From NCBI RefSeq assembly GCF_025869515.1, contig NZ_JAOZVR010000093.1:1-64000 (forward strand): a DNA stretch of 64,000 bases. Direction: 5' to 3'. Both the position numbers and the translations under genes were made by a program. Below are positions 43,828 through 50,936 of this stretch, piece after piece. The notes under the pieces were generated by a model, which saw nothing but the letters and a program-made list of their open reading frames with translations, did not search any database and was not told the origin of the DNA. Each line of letters starts with the position of its first letter. The stretch's first letter is position 1. This DNA comes from Ferrovibrio sp. (GTDB lineage Bacteria; Pseudomonadota; Alphaproteobacteria; Ferrovibrionales; Ferrovibrionaceae).

Positions 43828-45165
43828 TCAAGACGACGGGGGAAGTTTACTGACGATGCGGTTCGCCACGGCTTCTGCCATGATTGATCGTGCCTCTCGA
43901 TCATATTTTGAATAGCGCGCGCTCATGAGTGTCGTCGAATGCCCCATGAGAGCCATGATCTGCTTCTCATGCATGCCTGCTTCAGCTGCCATTTGACCGT
44001 AGAAATGTCGCAGGTCATGAATGCGAGGGCGTTCGCCGCTGGGTTTCGTCAGCTTGGCTTCGTCGCGAATGCGATACCAAACACGCGTAATTTCTTTTAA
44101 ATGCCCGCGGCGATCTGCTCCCACAAAGACATGGGGGTTTCCAACTACTCTTACGGTTTTAAGAATCCGTAATATCTCTTCCAATGGTTCAGTTATTGCG
44201 CGCAGCATGGCGCGCTGACCGCGCCCAAGGGCCTTGGTCTCTTTGCGCCGACTATTGCGAAGCCATTCTATAACCTGGCGATCTTCCTTGATCTGATCCC
44301 ATCGCAGTTTCAGTGCCTCATTTTTGCGAACGCCAGTTATAACGAGAAAGCGAATGGCAAGAATCGACCAAATGCTTGGCAGATGTTCGCAAATTGATCC
44401 ATCAGCATTACGAAGGCTAACTCCAAAGGAGCCTGCGAGATGTGCGTTCTGTGCAATAGTCTGATAGCGATTTAAAACAGATCCCAAGCGTACTAACTCG
44501 TCATCTTCCCACTCATAATGGCGCTCTGTATCAAGTTGAGAGAAATTTCGATCGATGAATTCACACGGATTTGTGTGCCGCGGCATGAGCTCTTGTCGCT
44601 CTGCCCAGTTAAACAGCGCTTTTAAAATATCTATCGCTTTGTCCGCGACGTGAGGAGCCGGTATTTGTGCGGGGATTGTACTAGCTTTGCCTTTCTCTTT
44701 TGAACGAACTGCCTTCGTCATGCCTGCATGCCAGGCGCTGATCTCAAATGCACGGATTGAACTCGCTACGCGGCTTCCAAATATCGGGAGCACGCGTTTT
44801 TCTAGACAGCGCCAAGTTTCATAGGTGGGCTTCTTAATTCGTTTATACTGCTCTGCAATGAATCCCAATGTGATTTTCGGCGGGGGCGGCACAAGGGGAT
44901 CGGCGCCTTGAAGCAGCGACGCCTTAATCTCTAGCGCCTTTGATCTAGCGTCCTTGAGTGTTTCCACGCCATCTAAACTGCGCTTCGTTGCGCTACGCTG
45001 ACCAGGAGGACGATACTCTAAAAGGAAAGTTTTGCGTCCTGAGCGAGACGAGACACGGACCTTTAGTCCCTGGGTCTTTGCGTCGCTATAGATCGTGTCT
45101 TTGTCATCTATGGCTTTGAGCTTTGCTAGATCTGCTTCAGTACTAAATTTGAGTTGCGCGCGCAT
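43828..45165 (-). CDS. int: tyrosine recombinase / integrase (P4 type)
   Basis: This 445-residue integrase has an N-terminal DUF4102 domain (about 20-95, with FLLEYRPPGQR). A SAM-like core-binding domain follows to about residue 220, then the catalytic domain. The Arg is in ITGVRKNEALKLRWDQI, the His-x-x-Arg box in HDLRHFYGQMA, then MGHSTTLMSARYSKY with the nucleophilic Tyr near residue 420. It is much more AT-rich than its surroundings. Its start faces a tRNA-Val 3' fragment 160 bp away, its likely attachment site. All catalytic residues are present, so it may be active. Confidence 0.93.
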   Translation of the reverse strand: MRAQLKFSTEADLAKLKAIDDKDTIYSDAKTQGLKVRVSSRSGRKTFLLEYRPPGQRSATKRSLDGVETLKDARSKALEIKASLLQGADPLVPPPPKITLGFIAEQYKRIKKPTYETWRCLEKRVLPIFGSRVASSIRAFEISAWHAGMTKAVRSKEKGKASTIPAQIPAPHVADKAIDILKALFNWAERQELMPRHTNPCEFIDRNFSQLDTERHYEWEDDELVRLGSVLNRYQTIAQNAHLAGSFGVSLRNADGSICEHLPSIWSILAIRFLVITGVRKNEALKLRWDQIKEDRQVIEWLRNSRRKETKALGRGQRAMLRAITEPLEEILRILKTVRVVGNPHVFVGADRRGHLKEITRVWYRIRDEAKLTKPSGERPRIHDLRHFYGQMAAEAGMHEKQIMALMGHSTTLMSARYSKYDREARSIMAEAVANRIVSKLPPSS

Positions 45166-45176
45166 AGGTTGCTCCG

Positions 45177-45198
45177 ATTTGGCGACAATTTGGCGACA
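45177..45198. repeat. tandem 11-bp repeats upstream of integrase
   Basis: ATTTGGCGACA occurs twice in immediate succession, ending 12 bp (first copy) and beginning 23 bp from the integrase start region. One-helical-turn spacing and location between the integrase gene and the attachment core fit arm-type integrase sites or an autoregulatory site. Function is inferred. Confidence 0.5.
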
Positions 45199-45299
45199 AA
45201 ACCGGTGCGAATCCTATTTCCTGGTCGTTCTCGAGTTTTCCCGTGTTTCCTTTAAGCAATTGAACGCGAATGGAAACTTGGAATCCCGGGAAGGTGAGG

Positions 45300-45351
45300 G
45301 AACTCCCGACATCCTCAAAGTTGGCTTTTACACCGAGGATGTCGGGAGTTC
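45300..45351. repeat. 17-bp perfect inverted repeat around the attachment core
   Basis: GAACTCCCGACATCCTC (45300-45316) is the exact reverse complement of 45335-45351, which is the anticodon-stem to T-arm portion of the tRNA-Val fragment. The arms are 18 bp apart. A second, inverted copy of tRNA-derived sequence next to the core is not needed for simple integration and may be a binding arrangement of the recombinase or a scar. Confidence 0.7.
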
Positions 45352-45371
45352 GCCCCTCTCATCGCCCACCA
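45327..45371 (+). pseudogene. tRNA-Val(UAC) 3' fragment, probable attR core
   Basis: From TTTACAC (anticodon loop with anticodon TAC) through CGAGG, ATGTC, GGGAG, T-loop and CTCTC, ATCGCCC, to ACCA at 45368-45371, the order matches the 3' half of an alphaproteobacterial tRNA-Val. A T7 tract follows. The T-loop reads TTCGCCC, with C in place of the invariant A58. No matching 5' half (GGGCGAT...) is present upstream. The match starting exactly in the anticodon loop fits a crossover there. The identity was made from memory of tRNA-Val sequences. Confidence 0.75.
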
Positions 45372-45378
45372 TTTTTTT

Positions 45379-45582
45379 GATGTCAGATATTTGCGCGCTT
45401 CGTTGCGTCGGCGGCGCTCAGCTTCCGCTGTCGGTGTGGGACTTCGGCGTGAGAGTCCAGTTGTCGTTTGCCTGCTTGCCATGTGGCAGCACCAAGTTAT
45501 AAAAAGCGCCCTGCCGATTTCCACCGGAAGCGCAGAGTTCGAGGTTATGCGGTGCGCCCGTCCGGAGCGCATCCCGAAGGCG
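45379..45582. other. intergenic region right of the element
   Basis: These 204 bp hold no supportable gene or RNA. The frame open on the minus strand from 45710 to 45315 is the familiar false product of reading a tRNA 3' end backwards. No clear terminator for the leftward nitroreductase gene was seen. Confidence 0.5.
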
Positions 45583-46170
45583 CTATAGCAGCTGGCAGGC
45601 GCGTTCGAAGGCGTGGCGCGGCTGGCGGCCGAACAGTTTGGTCGGGTCGCCGTATCCGATATTGCACAGGAAGTCGACCTGGTGGCGTCCATCCTGGAAG
45701 AATTCGGCATTCACCTTGGCCGTATCAAAGCCGCTCATCGGACCGCAATCCAGACCCACCGCGCGCGCGGCGATCATCAGATAGGCGCCCTGCAGCGTGG
45801 CATTGCGCTGCGCCGTGGCCTGCGCCATCGGCGCATTGCCGGCGAAGGTGTCGCGCGCCTCCGGCTTGTGCCAGATTTCGGGCATATAGTCGTAGAACTG
45901 CATGTCACGTGCCACGATGGCGGTCACCGGCGCGGCCATGGTCTTCTCCAGATTGGCTGGCGACAGGGCAGGGGCCAGACGCTGTTTGGCTTCGCGGCTG
46001 CGCAGGAACAGCACCCGCATCGGCTGGGTGTTCATCGAGGTCGGACCCATCTTGGCGATGTCGTAGATGTCGCGCAGCTGTTCATCCGAGACCGGTTTGT
46101 CCAGCCAGCCATTCTGGGTGCGTGCGTCGAGGAAGAGCTGCTTCAGGGCGGCGGCGGCAATGCGGTTCAT
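45583..46170 (-). CDS. rutE: nitroreductase-family protein, malonic semialdehyde reductase RutE-like
   Basis: This 195-residue FMN-dependent nitroreductase-family protein has WLDKPVSDEQLRDIYDIAKMGPTSMNTQPMRVLF spread over residues 22-55. The FMN-site text NATLQGAYLMIAARAVGLDCGPMSGFD is near 122-148, and FGRQPRHAFE is at the end. Length and order match RutE/HadB, which reduces malonic semialdehyde in pyrimidine breakdown or detoxifies related aldehydes. No other rut genes are adjacent. It is downstream of the GntR gene by 15 bp, so it may be co-transcribed with it. Confidence 0.82.
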   Translation of the reverse strand: MNRIAAAALKQLFLDARTQNGWLDKPVSDEQLRDIYDIAKMGPTSMNTQPMRVLFLRSREAKQRLAPALSPANLEKTMAAPVTAIVARDMQFYDYMPEIWHKPEARDTFAGNAPMAQATAQRNATLQGAYLMIAARAVGLDCGPMSGFDTAKVNAEFFQDGRHQVDFLCNIGYGDPTKLFGRQPRHAFERACQLL

Positions 46171-46185
46171 GGAGCGGGGTCCGGT

Positions 46186-46893
46186 TCAGAGCGCCACGGA
46201 GGTGCGTACGATGGTGGCGGTCTTGCGCAGATGGGTTTCCAGCGCGGCAACGGCGCGGTCCACATCCCGCTCCATCACCGCGTCGAAAATCGCCTTGTGC
46301 TCGGCCGGCACGTCGCGTGTCTCGGTCTGCAGCGGCACGGACATGCGGCGATAGCGTTCGCTCTGCTCATAGAGCATGGCGCGCATGCGCAGCAGCCAGT
46401 CGTTGCCGCAGGCGCCGACCAGCTCGGAATGGAAATCGGCATGGGCGCGCGACCACACCTCGCTGAGATGCAGATCCTTGCCGGCCTCGCTCTGGCTCAG
46501 GCGTGACAGGCGGTGCCAGCTGGCGACCAGCCGGCTTTCCCAGGCGAGATCGCCGCGTTCGATCGAGGTGCGCAGGCACAGGGTCTCGATGGCGATGCGC
46601 GCCTCGGTGATGTCGGCCAGTTCCTTAGGGGAAACCGGACTCACCGTGTAGCCGCGCTGCGGCTCGGAAACCACGAGCGCTTCGGACTGCAGCATCGACA
46701 GCGCCTCGCGCACGGCGCCAAGGCTGACATCCAGGTCGGCGGCGAGGGCGGCGATATTCAGCTTGGTACCAGGCATATGCCGGCAGGACAGGATATCGGC
46801 GCGAATCTGCGTATAGGCGCGATGCGACTTGGTACCCGGACTTTCCGGCGGAGCTGCGGGCGTGGTGTCAGTCGGGCTGTGGATTATTTTCAT
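46186..46893 (-). CDS. GntR-family transcriptional regulator (FCD/FadR type)
   Basis: This 235-residue regulator has an N-terminal winged HTH (about 25-90; RAYTQIRADILSCRHMPGTKL and AALAADLDVSLGAVREALSML). The all-helical FCD effector domain has metal-site residues in ITEARIAIE, HADFH and EHKAIFDAV. It is divergent from the dioxygenase/hydrolase/transporter genes starting at 46984, its probable targets. Dyad and direct-repeat candidates lie at 46887-46920. Confidence 0.9.
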   Translation of the reverse strand: MKIIHSPTDTTPAAPPESPGTKSHRAYTQIRADILSCRHMPGTKLNIAALAADLDVSLGAVREALSMLQSEALVVSEPQRGYTVSPVSPKELADITEARIAIETLCLRTSIERGDLAWESRLVASWHRLSRLSQSEAGKDLHLSEVWSRAHADFHSELVGACGNDWLLRMRAMLYEQSERYRRMSVPLQTETRDVPAEHKAIFDAVMERDVDRAVAALETHLRKTATIVRTSVAL

Positions 46894-46920
46894 GTGAAAA
46901 ATATATTGCTAGGTGTGAAA
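46887..46920. promoter_or_regulatory. candidate GntR operator region
   Basis: TTTTCA-TG-TGAAAA (46887-46900) is an inverted repeat overlapping the regulator's own start codon. TGTGAAA recurs at 46893-46899 and 46914-46920, 21 bp apart, or two helical turns. The 90-bp divergent region is AT-rich. Function is inferred from symmetry and position. Confidence 0.4.
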
Positions 46921-46983
46921 TCTATGTGTAAGACAAAAATATAGAAAAGACCAGACCCATAAACGGGCGACAGGAGGAAACAG

Positions 46984-47940
46984 ATGGCAGACCCCAAACG
47001 CTCCGGCGTGACCGCGATCCATTCCCTGGACCGTTTCGTCTTCAGCGTCCCCGACATTGGGGTGGCGAAGCAGTATTTCACCGATTTCGGGCTCGACGTG
47101 CGCCAGGTTGGCAGCCGTCTCGATCTCTACACCTTCGGCCATCCCCACCGCTGGGGTTCGATCTATGAAAGCGGCAAACCGAAGAAGCTCGAATACCTCG
47201 CGCTCGGTGTGTATGCCGAGGATTACGAACCGCTGCGCCGCCATCTGGAAAAGACCGGCGTGAAGAGTGTCGACCCACATCCGCTGGTCGACGAGCAGGG
47301 CTTCTGGCTGCGCGATCCCGATGGCATCACGCTACAGATCGTGGTGGCCGAAAAATCCTCGCCGAACCGGAAAGGCGACACTTACGGCCCGATGAACATG
47401 AAAAATCCCGCAGGGATCGACATCGGCATCAACCGCCGCGCGATGCAGCCGGTGAAACCGGTGCGCCTGACCCATGCACTGCTGTTCTGCTCGGATGTGC
47501 CGCGTTCGCTGAAATTCTATCGCGAAGCCATGGGCATGAATCTCTCGGATCAGTCTGGCGACGGCATCGCCTTCATGCATGGCGTGCATTCCAGCGACCA
47601 TCATCTGCTGGCCTTTGCAAAATCGAATGGCCCCGGCCTGCATCACACCAGCTGGGTGGTGCGCGGCGTGGATGAAGTCGGCCTCGGCATGGAGCAGATG
47701 CTGAACAAGGGCTACCCATACGGCTGGGGCATGGGCCGCCATGTGCTGGGCTCGAATTACTTCTATTACCAGCGCGATCCCTGGGGCAGCTTCACCGAAT
47801 ATTCTTACGACATCGATTTCGTCGGTCTCGACGGTTGGCCGGCGCAGGACCATCCGCCCGAGGATTCCTTCTATCTCTGGGGGCCGGCCGTGCCGGAAGA
47901 CTTCATCACCAATCACGAAACCCAGGCCCATAAGGGCTGA
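46984..47940 (+). CDS. VOC-family extradiol dioxygenase (catechol 2,3-dioxygenase-like)
   Basis: This 318-residue protein has two vicinal-oxygen-chelate modules (about 10-125 and 160-280), the type I extradiol layout. Candidate Fe(II) ligands are His164 (LTHALLF), His220 or 221 (GLHHTSW) and Glu272 (SFTEYSYD). It should open a catechol-type ring next to the hydroxyls. The next gene encodes an FAH-family hydrolase that could process the cleavage product, and an importer follows. The ring substrate is unknown. The ATG follows GAGGAAAC. Confidence 0.87.
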   Translation: MADPKRSGVTAIHSLDRFVFSVPDIGVAKQYFTDFGLDVRQVGSRLDLYTFGHPHRWGSIYESGKPKKLEYLALGVYAEDYEPLRRHLEKTGVKSVDPHPLVDEQGFWLRDPDGITLQIVVAEKSSPNRKGDTYGPMNMKNPAGIDIGINRRAMQPVKPVRLTHALLFCSDVPRSLKFYREAMGMNLSDQSGDGIAFMHGVHSSDHHLLAFAKSNGPGLHHTSWVVRGVDEVGLGMEQMLNKGYPYGWGMGRHVLGSNYFYYQRDPWGSFTEYSYDIDFVGLDGWPAQDHPPEDSFYLWGPAVPEDFITNHETQAHKG

Positions 47941-47963
47941 AGCAGTAAAAGGACAGTTTCCCC

Positions 47964-48818
47964 ATGCGACTTCTGAATTATCTCAAGGATGGCAAGCGTT
48001 CGCTCGGTGTCCGCAACGGCGACACCATTACCGACCTGACCGCGGCCGGCCTGCCCGACAGTGTCGATGCGCTGCTGGCCATGGGGCCGGCCGGGCTTGC
48101 CAAGGCCAAAGAGGCGGCGGCAAAAGGCGGGGCAACTACCCCGTTCAAAGGTGCCAGGTTGCTGCCGCCGGTGCTGAACCCGTCCAAGGCGATCGCGGTC
48201 GGCCTGAACTACATCGACCATGCCGCCGAGAGCCCTTACAAGGATGCGCCGAAATATCCGGTGCTGTTCCATCGTTTCCCGTCCTCCTGGGTCGCGCATG
48301 ACGAAGCGCTGATCAAGCCGAAGGTCTCTGACCAGTTCGACTATGAGGCCGAGGTTGCTGTCATCATTGGAAAGGCTGGGCGTTACATCGCCAAGGACAA
48401 GGCGCTGGAGCATGTCGTCGGTTATTCGCTGTTCAACGACGGCTCGATCCGCGATTACCAGTTCAAGTCGCACCAGTGGATGATCGGCAAGAATTTCGAC
48501 GCCACCGCCTCCTTCGGCCCCGAGCTGGTGACCGCCGATGAACTGCCGGCCGGTGTTGTCGGCCTGCGCATCCAGGCTCGCCTGAACGGCCAGGTGCTGC
48601 AGGATGCCAATACCAAGGACATGATCTTCGACGTGGCGACGCTGGTCAGCACCTGCTCGGAGATTTTCGAGCTGCAGCCCGGCGATGTGATCATCTCCGG
48701 CACGCCGGCCGGCGTGGGCTTCGCCCGCAAGCCGCCGATCTTCATGAAGCAGGGCGATGTCATCGAGGTGGAAGTCGAGAAGATCGGCATCCTGAGCAAT
48801 AGCGTCAAGAACGAGTAA
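47964..48818 (+). CDS. fumarylacetoacetate hydrolase family protein
   Basis: This 284-residue FAH-family enzyme has the metal-site acids in FDYEAEVAVIIGK near residue 126 and the conserved SLFNDGSIRDYQ near 154. KNFDATASFGP is near 175 and SGTPAGVGFARKPP near 248. Family members hydrolyse, hydrate or decarboxylate acylpyruvates and related oxo acids from ring cleavage. It lies 23 bp after the dioxygenase gene, so the two probably act in sequence. Confidence 0.9.
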   Translation: MRLLNYLKDGKRSLGVRNGDTITDLTAAGLPDSVDALLAMGPAGLAKAKEAAAKGGATTPFKGARLLPPVLNPSKAIAVGLNYIDHAAESPYKDAPKYPVLFHRFPSSWVAHDEALIKPKVSDQFDYEAEVAVIIGKAGRYIAKDKALEHVVGYSLFNDGSIRDYQFKSHQWMIGKNFDATASFGPELVTADELPAGVVGLRIQARLNGQVLQDANTKDMIFDVATLVSTCSEIFELQPGDVIISGTPAGVGFARKPPIFMKQGDVIEVEVEKIGILSNSVKNE

Positions 48819-48853
48819 GGCGTCGACTAGAAACACTGCTGAGGGAGGAAATA

Positions 48854-50056
48854 ATGAAAAGTCTGAAACGGATCGCCACACTGGCGGCGATCGCGGCTGG
48901 CTGTCTTGGCCTCGCCGCTTTACCTGCGCAGGCGCAATCCGGCCCGATCCGCATCGGCAGTACGCTGGCGCTGACCGGCCCGCTCTCGGCCACCGCGCTG
49001 GTCCACAAGCTGGTTGGCGAGATCTATGTTGAGGATCTCAACAGCCGTGGCGGCCTGCTGGGCCGCAAGGTGGAATGGACCGTCAAGGACGACCAGTCCA
49101 AGCCAGAAGTTGCCCGCACTCTTTATGAACAGCTGGTGACGTCTGACAAGGTCGATCTGCTGATGGGGCCCTATGCCACCGGCGCGATCCTGTCGGCGAT
49201 GGGCGTTGCCCAGCGTTACAATAAAATACTGATCCATCATACGATGGGCATTCCGTCGCTGGCAAAATACGACATGCATTTCCCGGCCTGGTCGCTGGGC
49301 CCGGATCCGGGCACGACGGTGCCGAACACACTGTTCGATGCGCTGGCGGCCTTGCCCAAGCCGCCGAAGACTGTTGCCATCGTGACATCGAAGTTCCCTT
49401 CGCTGCATTTCCTCAGCCTGGGTGCACGCGAAGTGGCGAAGAAGCGCGGCCTGCAGGAAGTCCTGTTCCTGGAATGGGAATTCGGCAACCGTGATTTCGG
49501 ACCGATTGCGGCGCGTGTTAAGGATGCCAAACCTGATCTCGTCTTCGTCGGCGATATCGGCCTGGAAGGCAACATGCTGCTTGAAGCGATGAAGAAGATC
49601 GACTACGAGCCGCCGCTGCATTTCCATCTCTATCCCGCACCGGGCCCGATGGCCACGGCACCGGAAACCAAGAATGCGCTCTCGGTCACCATCTTCGAGG
49701 AGCATGCGCCCTATACCAACAATCCGGTGGCAGCCAAGTTCGTCGCCACCTACAACGCGCGGGCCAAGGCGGCCGGCTTCCCCTACACCAAGGTTGAGGT
49801 ACAGGCGGCGGCGTCATTCACCGCCTGGCAGTTGCTCGAAGCCGCGGTGGTGGCCACCAAGAGCCTGGATGACCGCAAGCTGGCCGACTGGCTGAAGGCC
49901 AACCAGGTGCCGACCATCCAGGGCACGCTGCGCTTCGACAAGGGCAACAATTTCGGTGACGACCTGATGCGTATCAAGCAGGTGCAGAACGGCAACTGGG
50001 TCACGGTCTGGCCCAAGGCATGGGCTGCACCCGGCGCGACGATCAAGACGCAGTAA
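48854..50056 (+). CDS. ABC transporter substrate-binding protein (LivK-like)
   Basis: This 400-residue type I periplasmic binding protein has a signal peptide ending AQA near residue 27, then GPIRIGSTLALTGPLSATA. It starts after GAGGGAGG. It begins the third Liv-type importer of the window and follows the ring-cleavage genes by 35 bp, so the ligand may be an aromatic acid or a related compound. Ligand identity is inference. Confidence 0.88.
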   Translation: MKSLKRIATLAAIAAGCLGLAALPAQAQSGPIRIGSTLALTGPLSATALVHKLVGEIYVEDLNSRGGLLGRKVEWTVKDDQSKPEVARTLYEQLVTSDKVDLLMGPYATGAILSAMGVAQRYNKILIHHTMGIPSLAKYDMHFPAWSLGPDPGTTVPNTLFDALAALPKPPKTVAIVTSKFPSLHFLSLGAREVAKKRGLQEVLFLEWEFGNRDFGPIAARVKDAKPDLVFVGDIGLEGNMLLEAMKKIDYEPPLHFHLYPAPGPMATAPETKNALSVTIFEEHAPYTNNPVAAKFVATYNARAKAAGFPYTKVEVQAAASFTAWQLLEAAVVATKSLDDRKLADWLKANQVPTIQGTLRFDKGNNFGDDLMRIKQVQNGNWVTVWPKAWAAPGATIKTQ

Positions 50057-50076
50057 CCTGAATCGAGTGATCCTGT

Positions 50077-50934
50077 ATGGCTTTCCCAAGTCTGAACCTT
50101 CTGCTGCAGTCCATCCTGTCTGGCGTTTTCATCGGTGGAATGTACGGCCTGATCGGTTTGGGCTTGGGGCTGTCCTGGGGCTTGCTGCGCCAGATCAATC
50201 TGGCACATTTCGGCTTCGTCTTCCTGTCCGGGTATCTCAGCTATCATATGGTGACGGTCTGGGGCATCGACCCGCTGCTCACCCTGCTGATTCTGGCGCC
50301 GTTGTTCTTCGCCATCGGCGTGGCCCAGCAGTGGCTGCTGTCGCGCTTCAAGATTTCTCCGTTCAATTCTTTGCTGGTCACCTTCGGCTTTACCGTGATG
50401 ATCGAAAGCCTGATCCAGTATGTCTGGACAGCCGATTTTCGCAAATTGCAGTCCTCCTATGGTGAAGAGAAATTCAAGATCGGCGGACTTTTCGTTCCGG
50501 TGCCGGAACTGCTCACGTTGTTGCTGGCCATCCTGCTGGCATTCGCGGTCTGGGCGGCGATGCGCTTTACCGACATCGGCAAGGCCATGCGCGCCATGGC
50601 CGAGGATGGGCCGATTGCAGCCGCCTTCGGCATCAACCAGCGCCTGCTGTCGCTGCTGCTCTCCGGCGTCTGCGTCGCCTTCGCCGCGATTGCCGGCGTG
50701 TGCTTCGCGCTGACCTTCACGCTGACGCCGACGCAGATTTTCTCTTGGGTCGGCGTGGTCTTTGCCGTGGTCATGCTGGGTGGCCTTGGCAGCGCCATCG
50801 GGCCCTTGGTGGCCGGCATCATCATCGGTGTCAGCGAGGCCATCGCCATGGTGATCTTCGCGCCATCCTGGGCGCCGATCGTCTCTTTCTCACTGCTGAT
50901 CCTCATGCTGCTGTTCCGGCCGGGTAGGGCCTGA
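50077..50934 (+). CDS. ABC transporter permease (LivH-like)
   Basis: This 285-residue permease has LSGVFIGGMYGLIGLGLGLSWG and RQINLAHFGFVFLSGYLSY within residues 10-50; LivH proteins usually have NFAHG where this has NLAHF. VMLGGLGSAIGPLVAG is near 231. It shows about eight hydrophobic helices. It is followed 2 bp later by a fused permease-ATPase gene. Confidence 0.9.
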   Translation: MAFPSLNLLLQSILSGVFIGGMYGLIGLGLGLSWGLLRQINLAHFGFVFLSGYLSYHMVTVWGIDPLLTLLILAPLFFAIGVAQQWLLSRFKISPFNSLLVTFGFTVMIESLIQYVWTADFRKLQSSYGEEKFKIGGLFVPVPELLTLLLAILLAFAVWAAMRFTDIGKAMRAMAEDGPIAAAFGINQRLLSLLLSGVCVAFAAIAGVCFALTFTLTPTQIFSWVGVVFAVVMLGGLGSAIGPLVAGIIIGVSEAIAMVIFAPSWAPIVSFSLLILMLLFRPGRA

Positions 50935-50936
50935 TT

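Larger units (their letters stand above)
43384..45371. mobile_element. right end of a tRNA-Val-integrated element
   Basis: The unit comprises the Xis-like gene, the integrase gene and the displaced tRNA-Val 3' end at 45327-45371. Because the tRNA fragment reads rightward and its 5' half is replaced by integrase-side DNA, the element must extend to the left of 45.33 kb. Its left end would carry the intact tRNA-Val gene, which I did not find in the window. The catabolic block at 26.7-43.1 kb is therefore probably cargo, and the DNA at 1-26.5 kb may be too. No conjugation or transposase genes are visible. Confidence 0.65.

Noticed and set aside
43665-43853. 62-codon plus-strand frame between Xis-like and integrase genes
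   Set aside because: It has no ribosome site or motif, runs through the 43709 dyad and overlaps the integrase 3' end.
45295-45371. Possible intact tRNA gene ending in CCA
   Set aside because: Only the 3' half matches tRNA-Val. No 5' acceptor strand or D-arm is present, and the invariant A of the T-loop is changed.
45315-45710. 131-codon minus-strand open frame ending in text like WWAMRGANSRHP
   Set aside because: It overlaps the nitroreductase gene, and its tail is the reverse reading of a tRNA 3' end. That is a well-known false protein found next to tRNA-integrated elements.
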